NCBI GenBank assembly: GCA_937927945.1
Contig: CALEYW010000024.1
Span: 1 to 64,000, forward strand
DNA: 64,000 bases
Source of the DNA: an uncultured candidate division WPS-2 bacterium
Lineage (GTDB): Bacteria; Vulcanimicrobiota; Vulcanimicrobiia; Vulcanimicrobiales; Vulcanimicrobiaceae
Reading direction: 5' to 3'
The number at the start of each line of letters is the position of its first letter. Position 1 is the first letter of the stretch. Below the pieces are notes generated by a model. That model was not told the origin of the DNA, did not search any database, and saw nothing but the letters and a program-made list of their open reading frames with translations. Of this stretch, positions 15,614-24,727 are shown piece after piece. The position numbers and the translations under genes were made by a program.

Positions 15614-16133
15614 GAAGGCCGCCGAGCAAAGCCGAGCGCCGCGTACGCGCCCGCGGACCCCGCGGCAGCTCAAGCGTCAAGAGGACGTCTTCCTCGCCAA
15701 CGTCATCGAGGGCAAGACGGTCCGAGCGCTGGCTGCGCAGTTCAAGATCAGCCAGGAGACCGTGATCTCCGACATCCGGCACGAAGAGCAGCGCCGGGCA
15801 GATGAGAATGCTTCTCGACGCGAGACCGACAAGGCGCGCTCGATCGCATTCTACGAGCGCGTCGGCTCTCGGGCGCTGAAGCGCGCCGAGGTCAGCGACG
15901 AGATCCTCGTGCAGATCCGCGACGGCGCCGAGTGCGAGAAGAAGGTCAACGACCGCTCCTTCGAGGCCGCGATCAAAGCCCGCGAGCGCATCGACAAACT
16001 CCTCGGCCTCGACGCCCCCACCAAGGTCGACCTGGCCGTCCAAGGCCTCGTCGAAGCGCTGACGGCGATCCCGGAGGACGCGCCGCTCTTCCCGAGCGAC
16101 CCCGAAGAGACGATCCCCGCGCCGGAGGCGTAA
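15606..16133 (+). CDS. Small terminase-like DNA-binding protein
   Basis: 175 residues from GTG 15606. Basic N-terminus, then a helix-turn-helix-like segment TVRALAAQFKISQETVISDI (about 37-56) and a long helical middle (oligomerisation), as in TerS proteins that select DNA for packaging. It lies 4 nt before the large terminase, the canonical place. The family call rests on position plus the HTH. Confidence 0.7.
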   Translation: MAKKAAEQSRAPRTRPRTPRQLKRQEDVFLANVIEGKTVRALAAQFKISQETVISDIRHEEQRRADENASRRETDKARSIAFYERVGSRALKRAEVSDEILVQIRDGAECEKKVNDRSFEAAIKARERIDKLLGLDAPTKVDLAVQGLVEALTAIPEDAPLFPSDPEETIPAPEA

Positions 16134-16137
16134 CCCG

Positions 16138-17595
16138 ATGGCGACGTCGAGCGCCGCGGTGCTCGATGCGTTCAAGGCCCGGCTGGGCAAGTATCGCCTC
16201 GATCCCGACGGCTTCGTTCGCGAAATCCTCGAGATGGAGCCGCACCCCGGCCAGCGTCGCTGGCTGCGGCGGGCATACCATCCGGAGAACGCTCTCACAA
16301 CCGGCAACCGCTGGGGCAAGTCCACGGGCGCCGCGGCGAAAATCATCTTCAAGGCGGCGACGCGCAGCGGCTGGAGCCGCGAGATCGCGGCGGCGCAGCA
16401 CCGCAAGCACGAGTTCTACCGCTCGGTGAACATCGGCCCGACCGCCGACCAGGCGAAGATCGTCTGGCTCAAAGCCTTCGGCCTGCTGCAGAACAAAACG
16501 GCATCGTGGCTGGTGAAGGACGTCAAGCTGACGCCGTTCCCGTGCATCACGCTCATGACCGGCGCGACGATCGAGGCGCGCTCGACAGCGCGCGACGGCC
16601 AGTACCTGCTGGGCCATTCGTTCGATCACGTCAACTGGGACGAGGCGGCTCTCGAGACGCGCTTCGAGCATGTGCGCGACAACGTGATCCGGATGCGTCT
16701 CGTCGATCGCAGCGGCATCCTCGACTACACGACGACAGGCCAGGGCCGCAACGAGTACGGGCGGTACTTCCTGCGCGGGCTCGAGGGCAAAGAGAAGATC
16801 CTCTACGCGCAGAGCGGCAGCTCGTTCGAGAACCCGAACATTCCGCGAGCTGACCTCGAGCGCAACGCCGCGCGCATGTCTGACGCGCTGCGCCAGCAGA
16901 ACATCGAGGGCGGCATCATCGACGCTGGCGGCGACTTCTTCGATGCCGACGATCTCGCGACGGCGCGCACGACGTTCGTCGACGCGAATGGAACGCCGAT
17001 CGAGGAGGACCTCGACGACGCGCTCCAAGTCCTCGCCGTCGACGAGGACAATATGTGCGCGTGGGCCGAGCTCTATCCGAGTCCGCTAGCGCCGGAACTG
17101 CCGTGGCGACTGCGGTTCCCCTCGCACCGGTACATCCACGCCTGGGACCTCGCGGACAAGAGCGACTGGACGGTCGGCACGACCTGGGATCTCTCGACAA
17201 AGCGCGCGACGATGGTCGAGTTCGAACGCTTCCACAAGCGCGGCTGGGAGTTCGTCTACTCGCGCATCCGCGATCGTCATCGGCGCTACCGCGGCAACAC
17301 GTACCTCGATCTCACCGGCGTCGGCGATCCAGTCGGCGAGCAGCTCGGCGACATCGGCGCCGAGGGCATCATCTTCACCGGGCCCGCGAAAGACGCAATG
17401 CTTGAGCACTGGAAGATGCTGATCAACCTGCGCCAGGTACGATGGCCGACGATCCTCCCTTGGGTCGACGAGCACGGCTGGTACAAGCGGCCCGACAAAG
17501 GCTTGATCAAGGACTGCGTGATGAGCGGCGCGATCGCCGGCTGGTTCATGCGCAAGAGCATCGTCGGCCAGGCGCCGGCGTCCGCGTATCGCTGA
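16138..17595 (+). CDS. Terminase large subunit
   Basis: 485 residues; packaging motor ATPase and headful/cos nuclease. Walker A-like TGNRWGKST at 55-63, Walker B FDHVNWDEA at 162-170, and a coupling TTTGQG segment near 198-203. The nuclease domain begins at HAWDLADKSDWTVG (D337, D343), with a later acidic cluster YLDLTGVGDPVGE. Full length. Anchors the structural module. Confidence 0.93.
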   Translation: MATSSAAVLDAFKARLGKYRLDPDGFVREILEMEPHPGQRRWLRRAYHPENALTTGNRWGKSTGAAAKIIFKAATRSGWSREIAAAQHRKHEFYRSVNIGPTADQAKIVWLKAFGLLQNKTASWLVKDVKLTPFPCITLMTGATIEARSTARDGQYLLGHSFDHVNWDEAALETRFEHVRDNVIRMRLVDRSGILDYTTTGQGRNEYGRYFLRGLEGKEKILYAQSGSSFENPNIPRADLERNAARMSDALRQQNIEGGIIDAGGDFFDADDLATARTTFVDANGTPIEEDLDDALQVLAVDEDNMCAWAELYPSPLAPELPWRLRFPSHRYIHAWDLADKSDWTVGTTWDLSTKRATMVEFERFHKRGWEFVYSRIRDRHRRYRGNTYLDLTGVGDPVGEQLGDIGAEGIIFTGPAKDAMLEHWKMLINLRQVRWPTILPWVDEHGWYKRPDKGLIKDCVMSGAIAGWFMRKSIVGQAPASAYR

Positions 17596-17609
17596 CTCCG
17601 GAGGAACCG

Positions 17610-17759
17610 ATGGTCTTCGTCCTCGTCGCCGCGCGCCCGCTGCAAGTCCGCGATGCGCGCTACCGCCGCACGTTCACGCTGCAGCCGCGCGAGTACATCT
17701 TCGACCCCTATCTCGTCCGGCTGCTCATGCGCGCCGGCATCCGCATGCGAATCGTCTAG
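17610..17759 (+). CDS. 49-residue hypothetical protein
   Basis: ATG 17610 with GGAGG 5 nt upstream. Beta-like and basic (VFVLVAARPLQVRD, then FDPYLVRLLMRAGIRMRIV). Sits between terminase and portal, so perhaps a head accessory protein. No family recognised. Confidence 0.55.
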   Translation: MVFVLVAARPLQVRDARYRRTFTLQPREYIFDPYLVRLLMRAGIRMRIV

Positions 17760-17768
17760 GGAGGCGCT

Positions 17769-19739
17769 ATGAGCCAAGCTCTCGTCGGCGCCGCGGAGGC
17801 GATCTCGCCCGCGCTGCGCGAGGGCACGCTGCTCGATCCCAACGGCCGCCCGTTCCGCTACGATCGCCCCGCCGGCGCCACGCGCAGCATCGACGCGTAC
17901 ACGCCGGACGAAACGATCTACGCGATCGACGAGAAGGCGTCGCCGATCCTCAAGTTCTTCGAGGAGGCCGAGGCCGGCCGCGTCACCGTCGAGGCGCACC
18001 TGCTGCTCGAAGACGGCCGCACGACGCAACGCGTCGACCTCAGCGAGGCCGACGTCAAATCGGCAGTGCGCGAGAACCGACTCGGCGACGTCGCGAAGGG
18101 CGTGCAGCTGCGCGAACGAGCGAACGCGATCGCGGCGCTCGAAGACGGCGACGACGTCGAGGTCCTGCGCGAGGACGACCTCGGCGGCGACGACGGCAGT
18201 GGCGAGTTCCTGCCGCTGGGCAACGGCCCGTTCAACCAGCAGCTCTATCTGCACGACCAATGGGACATGCTCGCGAAGTCCTTCTGGGCCGCGACGCACG
18301 ATCCGGTCGGCAAAGCCGGCCTTGAGATCATCGTCGACTTCGTGCTTGGGCGCGGCTTCACGGTCGTCGCCAAGGACCCGCTCGTCCAAGAAGAGTGGGA
18401 CCGGTTCTGGAAGCTCAACCGCGGCAACGAGCGGATGCACACCTGGCTGCTCGACTGGTTCCGCGACGGCGAGAACTTCACGCGGTTCTTCCGCCAGCAG
18501 ACGCGTCCGCCGCGCATCGCGATGCTCGAGCCCTCGACGATCCTCGAGATCATCACCGACCCCGAGAACATCGATGACGTCAAGCTCTACTGGCAGCAGT
18601 ATCAGACGGCGTTCCAGATGTACACCTCGGGCGAAGCCGAGAGTTCGAAGTACATCATCCGACAGATTCCAGCGGAAGAAGTGCTGCACTCGAAGATCAA
18701 CGCGTCGAGCTCAGAGAAGCGCGGCCGCTCAGACCTCTTCCCGGTGCTCGGCTGGCTGAAGCGGCTGCGCGACTACTACAACGCGGAGACACTCAAGGCG
18801 ATCATCCAAGCCGCGTTCTCGTGGGACTTCACGATCAAGGGTTCGGGCGTCGACGTCGGCACGGTCAACGCGTACGCGAACGAGACGCCGCCGCCGGATC
18901 TGGCGAAGCCGGGCCAAGGCTTCTACCACAACGACGCGGTCGAAGTGAAGGCGCTGCAGGCCGACAAGGCCGCGACGAATACCGGCAGCATCGGCATCGG
19001 CGACGGACTCCTGGGCATCATCGCCATCGGCCTGAAGATCGCCAAGGACTACCTCGGCGTCACCTCGCGCGGTTCGCGCGCGACGGCGCTCGTCGCCGAG
19101 ACGCCGGCGGTGAAGCACTTCGAGACGCGGCAGAAGGTCGTGCGGCACTGGGTCGAGCGGATGGCCGAGAAGGTCGTCGCGATCGCGATCGAAGAGAACC
19201 GGCTCCCGCGCACGGTCATTCGCGCAAGCGATGACGCGACGGTCAAGGCGATCATCGCCAAGCTGCGCGCCGGCGACATCGCCGCGGCCTTCAAGGCATT
19301 GGCCGCCATCGTTCGCGGCGGCGTCACCGTGCCGCTGGATCCGACCGTCGAGGTCAGCTTCCCGGACATCGTCAAGGCCGACCGCACCGCGACGATCGCC
19401 GACGTCGAGCGCGCCGAATCGAACCAGTACATCAGCAAGCGGCGCGCGCGCCAGATGGTCGCCAACTCGTTCGACCTCACCGACTTCGACCCCGACGAAG
19501 AGGCGGCGGAGATCGCCGAGGAGCCGCCCGGGACGATGATTGCGCGCACCGGCCAGCAGGTCGAGAAGGGCGCGCCGCGTTCGAGCGACCCGGCGTTCAA
19601 CCCAAGCGAAGTCCCGAACCCCGCGGCGGCGGCGAGCTCGGCCGACGACAATCCGGCGGGCGCCGGTGCTGCAAAGATTCGCACGGACTTCCGCGCCGGT
19701 GAGCAGCGGAAGACGATCTCGTTCGTGATCGGAGACTAA
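17769..19739 (+). CDS. Portal protein
   Basis: 656 residues, directly after terminase and before protease and capsid. It forms the dodecameric ring for DNA entry. Core features: wing/clip region with WDMLAKSFWAATHDPVGKAG and FVLGRGFTVVAKDPLVQEEW near 165-210; long crown helices toward 390-470; disordered Ala/Pro-rich C-terminus after about 590. It has a long N-terminal extension (about 150 residues with an acidic run), compared with typical 400-550-residue portals. Confidence 0.85.
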   Translation: MSQALVGAAEAISPALREGTLLDPNGRPFRYDRPAGATRSIDAYTPDETIYAIDEKASPILKFFEEAEAGRVTVEAHLLLEDGRTTQRVDLSEADVKSAVRENRLGDVAKGVQLRERANAIAALEDGDDVEVLREDDLGGDDGSGEFLPLGNGPFNQQLYLHDQWDMLAKSFWAATHDPVGKAGLEIIVDFVLGRGFTVVAKDPLVQEEWDRFWKLNRGNERMHTWLLDWFRDGENFTRFFRQQTRPPRIAMLEPSTILEIITDPENIDDVKLYWQQYQTAFQMYTSGEAESSKYIIRQIPAEEVLHSKINASSSEKRGRSDLFPVLGWLKRLRDYYNAETLKAIIQAAFSWDFTIKGSGVDVGTVNAYANETPPPDLAKPGQGFYHNDAVEVKALQADKAATNTGSIGIGDGLLGIIAIGLKIAKDYLGVTSRGSRATALVAETPAVKHFETRQKVVRHWVERMAEKVVAIAIEENRLPRTVIRASDDATVKAIIAKLRAGDIAAAFKALAAIVRGGVTVPLDPTVEVSFPDIVKADRTATIADVERAESNQYISKRRARQMVANSFDLTDFDPDEEAAEIAEEPPGTMIARTGQQVEKGAPRSSDPAFNPSEVPNPAAAASSADDNPAGAGAAKIRTDFRAGEQRKTISFVIGD

Positions 19740-19741
19740 AG

Positions 19742-20047
19742 GTGGCCTTTCGCAATCCAGGCGAGCCGGCGAGCCGGCCGTTCTGTTACCCCGCGCTGGC
19801 TGCGGCCCAGGTCGTCGGTGCCGGATCCACGCAAGCCGTCGGCCCGACGCTGATCACCATCATCGCGGCGAACAAGGGCGCGTCCGCGGCGAACCTCACC
19901 GTCACCGACAACAGCGGGGAGATCGGCTCGCTGCAGATCCCCGCAGGCGACACCGAGACGATCTTCTCCGAGCCGGGCATCACCTTCGTCGGGCAGCTGA
20001 CGGTCACGCCGTCGGCGGCGCTTGACGTCACGGTGGTCGTGGTCTGA
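19742..20047 (+). CDS. Small beta-rich head-region protein
   Basis: 101 residues, GTG start 2 nt after the portal stop. Thr/Val/Ala-rich alternating strands (LITIIAANKGASAANLTVTD, then LTVTPSAALDVTVVVV) suggest a small jelly-roll or Ig-like virion protein. Unknown; a capsid accessory role is inferred from location. Confidence 0.6.
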   Translation: MAFRNPGEPASRPFCYPALAAAQVVGAGSTQAVGPTLITIIAANKGASAANLTVTDNSGEIGSLQIPAGDTETIFSEPGITFVGQLTVTPSAALDVTVVVV

Positions 20048-20051
20048 CCTG

Positions 20052-20294
20052 ATGCCCCTCCTCTCCACCGCCGTCGCCGCCACCACTCCGCAAGACTGGC
20101 TTGGCTCGAACTACCCCAAGCTCGCGGATGACTGCGATCGCGTCCCCGGCCTGGCCAACACGATCGCCGACATCATCGAGGCGATCGAGGAGCAGGCGAA
20201 CCATTACGGGCTGGACCTCGCGACGTTTCGCCCAAGCGTCACGTTTGCTGCCGACGGCACCATCATCGTCGACCTCGGAGCACCGAACGCGTGA
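20052..20294 (+). CDS. Hypothetical 80-residue protein
   Basis: ATG 20052 (an upstream in-frame start at 20022 overlaps the previous gene). Helical centre VPGLANTIADIIEAIEEQAN and a beta C-terminus VTFAADGTIIVDLGAPN, a pattern also seen at the end of the next gene (ITIDPHTIVTPGGRVIVEI), so the two may be related. Confidence 0.55.
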   Translation: MPLLSTAVAATTPQDWLGSNYPKLADDCDRVPGLANTIADIIEAIEEQANHYGLDLATFRPSVTFAADGTIIVDLGAPNA

Positions 20295-20587
20295 AGCCTT
20301 GGAAATGCCGCAACTGCTCCGAATGGAACACGAAGCTCAAGGGGCGCTGCGAGACGTGCGCAGCCAATCGGGAGCGCGTCGAGATGCGTTCGCGCCCGGA
20401 ACTCGCCGCGCAGCAAGCTCGCGTCTGTGCCGCCGTGCCTGGGCTCGCTGCCGTGTTCGCTGAGATCGCGCGCGGGCTACGCACGTACGCCGCGGTGCAC
20501 GGGATCGATGTCATCACGATCGATCCCCACACGATCGTCACGCCGGGCGGGCGAGTCATCGTGGAGATCAACCCGGCGAGTCCGTGA
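20291..20587 (+). CDS. RanBP2-like zinc-ribbon protein
   Basis: 98 residues, GTGA-coupled start. N-terminus WKCRNCSEWNTKLKGRCETC is a four-Cys knuckle of RanBP2/rubredoxin-like shape (C-x-x-C ... C-x-x-C). The C-terminal half repeats the helix-plus-strand pattern of the upstream gene. Confidence 0.6.
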   Translation: MKPWKCRNCSEWNTKLKGRCETCAANRERVEMRSRPELAAQQARVCAAVPGLAAVFAEIARGLRTYAAVHGIDVITIDPHTIVTPGGRVIVEINPASP

Positions 20588-20783
20588 TCTCAGCCGACGC
20601 GCCGTACGCCCCGCCGTTTCCGCCGTAGACGTCTATGCGCGATTCGGAGCCGTCGCTTCGCACGACGACGATCGCGAACGTCACGTCGCCGTCTAGGTCT
20701 GCGGCCGTCATGGCCCTGTCGCCATCCATCTCAATCCGCACTGACGCTGGGCTGATCCACTCGCGCACTACCTGCTTCGCCAT
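20568..20783 (-). CDS. Lone minus-strand hypothetical protein
   Basis: 71 residues on the strand opposite to all neighbours, filling the 230-nt gap between plus-strand genes. Protein-like composition: MAKQVVREWISPASVRIEM, then FAIVVVRSDGSESRIDVYG. No clear ribosome site upstream. It overlaps the preceding plus gene tail-to-tail by 20 nt. The plus-strand frame there is Ser/Thr/Arg-rich and less convincing. Could be a small cargo gene or spurious. Confidence 0.45.
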   Translation of the reverse strand: MAKQVVREWISPASVRIEMDGDRAMTAADLDGDVTFAIVVVRSDGSESRIDVYGGNGGAYGASAEITDSPG

Positions 20784-20818
20784 GCGGCGCTATTCGACGA
20801 CCGCTCTGGAGGTCCACT

Positions 20819-22540
20819 ATGGCCGTTTCGCTCTCCAGCATGGCCGCCGTGCTGCGCCCCAGCGGCGCACACCGCAAGAAGAAAAAGGCCGCGAAGGCAA
20901 GCGAGGCCGCGGCACAGCTGCGCGAGTGGCTGCCGATCGCGCCGAAGGGCTCGTGGGAGCGCGTCAGCGAGCTTGTCTCGAACGCCGCGCGCCGGTGCGC
21001 AGACTTCGGCGGCAACAGCGAACAGCCGTGCTGGTTCATCTCGATCTGGGCCAGCTACCCCGAGAAGAACGCCGTCGTCATCGCCAACACGGACAGCGGC
21101 AAGCTCTGGCTCGCGCGCTACGAGATCGACGACGAAGACGGCGAGACCGTCACGTTCCCGGTCGTGAAGAACGCGCAGTCCAGCGTGACCGTGACCGAGG
21201 CGCTCAAGAAGATTCGCGAGAGCCGCCGCGGCACGACGCGTGTTCGCGAAGGCGCGGCTCCCGTAGCGCGACTCAAGGAGTCCGTCAAGTTCGACGTCCG
21301 GATCCGCGAGGTCAAGGCGGACGAGAACGGCGCGAGCGCGACGTGCGTCATGCTCGAGGAAGGCCCCGGCAACGCGGTCGACGGGCACTACTACACCGCC
21401 GACTGCTTCGAGTCGGCCGCCGCGGTGTTCGAAGGCGCGAAGTCCTTCGCCGATCACGCGGACGAGATCGAGGAGCGTATCCAACCCGGCCGGTCGATTC
21501 GCGACATGATCGGCTGGTGGTCCGACGTGCACGTCGAGGAGGCGGCCGACGGCCACAAGCTCCTCATCGGCACGTACAACATCGAGAGCGGCAACGCGTT
21601 CGCGCTCAACAAGATGCGTGAGGCGAAACGCTACGCCACGCGCTATGCAGATCAGCCCGAGAAGCAGTACGTCGGCTTTTCGATCAGTGCAGGCGGCATC
21701 TCCGAATCGCGCGAGATCGCCGGCAAGACGTACAACGCAGTACTCCGCATCACGGAGGCCGGCAGCACCGATATGGTGACCGCCGCCGGCGCCGGCGGCA
21801 AGATGCTCAGCCTACAGGAGGCACAACGCATGGCCAAAACGGCACAGACCGGCGCGCGTCAAACCGCCCAGCTCGCCGAGATCGATCCCAAGAAGTTCGC
21901 CGCCGACGTCCTTTCGGAAGCCGGTATTACGCTCGACGACGAGGACATGGAATCGTTCGTCGGTGCGCTGGGCGACAAGCTCAAGAAGAAACCCGCCGAC
22001 GCGAACGCCGATCCGGCCGATGAAGCCGCGGCGGACGACGAAGACGACATCGCGGGCGACGACGTCGACGACGTCGACGACGACGGCGGTGATGACGCCG
22101 ACGACATCAACGACGTGCTCGACGACAAGCGCCCCGTCGAAGGCAAGCGCAACGAAAGCGCCCGCCGCACCGCGACCAGCGGCACCCGCGTTCGCGAGAG
22201 CGGTCGCTCCGGCGGCAGCGAGGCAACGAAACTGCGCGAGCAGCTCGACGCCGCGAACGCCGAGAACGCCAAGCTCAAGGAGCGCCAGAAGTTCCAAGAG
22301 ACCAAGGCGCTGGCGCGCCGCATCGTCCGCGAGCTGAAGGTCCCCGTGACCGCTCAGCCGTGGGTGCTCGGCGAGCTGCTCGACGTCTCCGGCGGCGAGA
22401 AGGCGATGCGCGAACGCGCGACCGCCCTGCTCGACGGCGTCATCCGCCCGCTGCACGGCGACGGCGTAGCGGGCGTTCCCGCCCGTGCGCGCGAGTCGGC
22501 GAGCACCGGACTCCTCAACGTCTCCGGCATCGCCGAGTAA
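20819..22540 (+). CDS. Head maturation protease fused to scaffold
   Basis: 573 residues. About residues 160-330 form the protease: strands VKFDVRIREVKADENGASAT, then YTADCFESAAAVFEGAKSF and ADHADEIEERIQPGRSIRDM, like caudoviral prohead proteases that place His near this ADH. The second half is scaffold-like: a very acidic Asp run (about 400-435) and a coiled coil KLREQLDAANAENAKLKERQ (about 475-495). Such fusions cut themselves away after head assembly. Catalytic residues not certain. Confidence 0.8.
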   Translation: MAVSLSSMAAVLRPSGAHRKKKKAAKASEAAAQLREWLPIAPKGSWERVSELVSNAARRCADFGGNSEQPCWFISIWASYPEKNAVVIANTDSGKLWLARYEIDDEDGETVTFPVVKNAQSSVTVTEALKKIRESRRGTTRVREGAAPVARLKESVKFDVRIREVKADENGASATCVMLEEGPGNAVDGHYYTADCFESAAAVFEGAKSFADHADEIEERIQPGRSIRDMIGWWSDVHVEEAADGHKLLIGTYNIESGNAFALNKMREAKRYATRYADQPEKQYVGFSISAGGISESREIAGKTYNAVLRITEAGSTDMVTAAGAGGKMLSLQEAQRMAKTAQTGARQTAQLAEIDPKKFAADVLSEAGITLDDEDMESFVGALGDKLKKKPADANADPADEAAADDEDDIAGDDVDDVDDDGGDDADDINDVLDDKRPVEGKRNESARRTATSGTRVRESGRSGGSEATKLREQLDAANAENAKLKERQKFQETKALARRIVRELKVPVTAQPWVLGELLDVSGGEKAMRERATALLDGVIRPLHGDGVAGVPARARESASTGLLNVSGIAE

Positions 22541-22552
22541 GGACGGAAAAAC

Positions 22553-23368
22553 ATGGCTACCACCAGCCAGAATACCCAGACGCGCCATCAGCTCGGCTTC
22601 ATCCGCAGCGCGATCGACGCGACGGTCAACGCGGGAGCGATCAACGCCGGCGACCTGGTCTACTCGACCGGCAGCGGCGTCGCGAGCCTCGGCTCCGGCC
22701 TCGTCCTCAACGCGGCCCTCGTCGCGCTGATCGGCAAGGTCCTCGGCGTCTCGAAGGACCAGAACCCGCTCAAGGGCGGCATCTCCAACCCGCTGCTCGA
22801 CGTCGGCATCTACCAGACCGGCGAGTTCGCGATGGGCACGACCGCGGCCGACACGTACACGCATCTCGCGCCGGTCACGGTCGGCGCCGATGCGCAGACG
22901 ATCACGCTCGCGCCGGTTCCCGCCGCGCCGGGCGCGCAGGCCGTCGCATCGGGCGCCGGCGGAACCTGGACGGCCGCCGCGCACAGCGTGCAGTTCGTCT
23001 ACCAGACCGCGCTCGGTGAAACGACCGCGGGGCCGGCAACGGTCGTCACGCCCGCGGCGGGCAACAACATCGTCGTCACGCTGACCGCGGCGCCGCCTTC
23101 GTGGGCGAGCCAGGTCAACATCTACGTCGACGGCGTCTACGCCGGATCGGCACCGAGCACGGCGGCGGTGACGCTGGCCGGCCCGCTCACCGGCATCGCG
23201 TCGACCAAGCAGCTGCCGGTGCTGCACGCCCTCGCGATCGGCTACGCCTACATGCCGCTCTCCATCTCGACGCCGGGCGGCCAAACCGCTTCGGTCGCCG
23301 GCGGTGCGGGCGTCTCGATCGGCGTGCGCCTCAACGTCGCCGCCTCCAAAATCGACGGCCTGATCTAG
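22553..23368 (+). CDS. Capsid decoration / Ig-like virion protein
   Basis: 271 residues between scaffold and capsid genes, where decoration proteins usually lie. The N-terminus (FIRSAIDATVNAGAINAGDL) is followed by a Thr/Val/Ala-rich beta domain, including an FN3/Ig-like stretch FVYQTALGETTAGPATVV ... VNIYVDGVYAGS (about 145-200). Probably displayed on the capsid surface; adhesive role inferred. Confidence 0.65.
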   Translation: MATTSQNTQTRHQLGFIRSAIDATVNAGAINAGDLVYSTGSGVASLGSGLVLNAALVALIGKVLGVSKDQNPLKGGISNPLLDVGIYQTGEFAMGTTAADTYTHLAPVTVGADAQTITLAPVPAAPGAQAVASGAGGTWTAAAHSVQFVYQTALGETTAGPATVVTPAAGNNIVVTLTAAPPSWASQVNIYVDGVYAGSAPSTAAVTLAGPLTGIASTKQLPVLHALAIGYAYMPLSISTPGGQTASVAGGAGVSIGVRLNVAASKIDGLI

Positions 23369-23392
23369 GGCCAGGAAGTACAGGTACAGATC

Positions 23393-24586
23393 ATGTCCGT
23401 CACCATCGAAGAGAGCGGCGCGGGAAGCGACGCCCTGGTCCAGCGCGTGCTCGAGCGCCTCTCCGGCGCCGTCTCGCGCGTCAAGGAAGTCGGCCGGTTC
23501 CGCGGCCGCACCTTCAAGCAGCTCAACGAGTCGGGACTCAAAGAGCAGCGCAAGAAGATCATGGAAGAGCATCGCATCGATCCCGAAAAGGTGATCGAAG
23601 AGAGCGATCATCCGAAGTTCTCGTGGAGCACGTTCAACGAGAACCTGCGCCGCAAGGGCAAGTTCTCCGAAGCGCAGACCTCCTCGGCGAACTCCGCCGT
23701 GCTGCGGTACGGGATCACGAAGCTCGCCGGCGAGGGCTACGAGCTCGAGCCGTCGGTCTACGAGAACGAGATCGCCGAAGTCGTTCCCTCGAAGGGCTTC
23801 GAGAACTACTACGCGCCGTATTTCCGGCCCGGCCGCGGCGGCCCGGTCGAACGCGGTGAAGCGTACCCGGCCGTGAAGATGAGCGGTCTCGACGTCACGA
23901 TCCGCAACTACAAGTTCGGCGCCGTGCTCGAGATCGAAGAAGAGCTGATCGACGACGATCAGACCGGCCAGATCATGCAGCAAGGGACGCAGATCGGCGA
24001 GAGCCTCAGCTTCGAGGTCGACATGTTCGGCTTCGGGCAGATGATCGCGACGAACTGGGCGTCGGTCGGCAACTCGAATGCCGGCGGCGGCGCGCTGCTC
24101 ACGCCGATCGTCCAGACGGCCCACCAGAAGCTCCGCAAGGTCCGCGACGGCAACGGCAACCTCATCGTCGTGCGGCCGGACACGCTGCTCGTCGACTCGG
24201 ACGAGGAGATCGCGGCGCGGCAGATCCTCGAATCGATCGGCACCGCGAACAACCCCGGCAACGCGCCGGCCGCGGGATCGCTCGTCTACTTCGGGACCAG
24301 CAACCCGCTGCGCGGGCTCTACAAGCTCGTCGCAACGCCGTGGCTCTCGGAGTCGCAGCGCTCGGCGGCCAACGCGAACGGCATGGGCCTCGACGGCGTG
24401 ACGCCGCCGAAGTTCCTGCTCCGGGCGAAGCGCCGCATCATCCTGCAGACGCGTAAGCCGCTGCAGGTCGTCCAGGAGGCTCCGAACTCCGGTGAGGGCT
24501 TCCGCACCGACACGATCAACTTCAAGGGCAAGATGCGCTTCGGCGCGGGCACGGTCGATCCGCGCTACGCGTTCCAGATCAACTAG
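23393..24586 (+). CDS. Major capsid protein
   Basis: 397 residues; size, position after protease-scaffold and composition fit an HK97-fold capsid protein. Features: helical N-arm (1-60), a long stretch FENYYAPYFRPGRGGPVERG (about 140-160), a strand/spine helix around EIEEELIDDDQTGQIMQQ and P-domain-like IVVRPDTLLVDSDEEIAARQ. ATG 23393. The highly expressed part of the operon. Confidence 0.8.
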   Translation: MSVTIEESGAGSDALVQRVLERLSGAVSRVKEVGRFRGRTFKQLNESGLKEQRKKIMEEHRIDPEKVIEESDHPKFSWSTFNENLRRKGKFSEAQTSSANSAVLRYGITKLAGEGYELEPSVYENEIAEVVPSKGFENYYAPYFRPGRGGPVERGEAYPAVKMSGLDVTIRNYKFGAVLEIEEELIDDDQTGQIMQQGTQIGESLSFEVDMFGFGQMIATNWASVGNSNAGGGALLTPIVQTAHQKLRKVRDGNGNLIVVRPDTLLVDSDEEIAARQILESIGTANNPGNAPAAGSLVYFGTSNPLRGLYKLVATPWLSESQRSAANANGMGLDGVTPPKFLLRAKRRIILQTRKPLQVVQEAPNSGEGFRTDTINFKGKMRFGAGTVDPRYAFQIN

Positions 24587-24675
24587 CCCCCAGCTGATCA
24601 CCAACCGCCGGCGCGCTCATGCGCGTCGGCTCATCGCGCTGCGCTCTGGTGGAGTCGACTCCGATCGGGTCGACT

Positions 24676-24699
24676 GTGGGTTCGAGTCCCGTCGCGCGC
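24676..24699 (+). other. tRNA T-arm-like sequence
   Basis: Bases 24676-24692 form a T-arm: stem GTGGG/CCCGT around the classic loop TTCGAGT, then CGCGCGC like a 3' acceptor strand. Upstream pieces resemble a D-arm (GCTC/GAGT, 24643-24655) and an anticodon arm (CGACT/GGTCG, 24656-24672, loop CCGATCG). I could not close a normal cloverleaf: the acceptor has only five central pairs, the base at position 33 is C not T, the variable loop is 3 nt. Either a decayed phage tRNA or an attachment core copied from a tRNA 3' end. Confidence 0.35.
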
Positions 24700-24727
24700 G
24701 ACATTGATCACCGTCCAGGAGATCCGC

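Noticed and set aside
21812..24604. 930-residue open frame on the minus strand over scaffold, decoration and capsid genes
   Set aside because: Arg/Asp/Val-rich mirror product of high-GC coding on the plus strand; the plus genes have clear structural-gene order and motifs.
24621..24703. Complete functional tRNA
   Set aside because: Acceptor stem, position 33 and variable loop do not fit; only the T-arm is sound.
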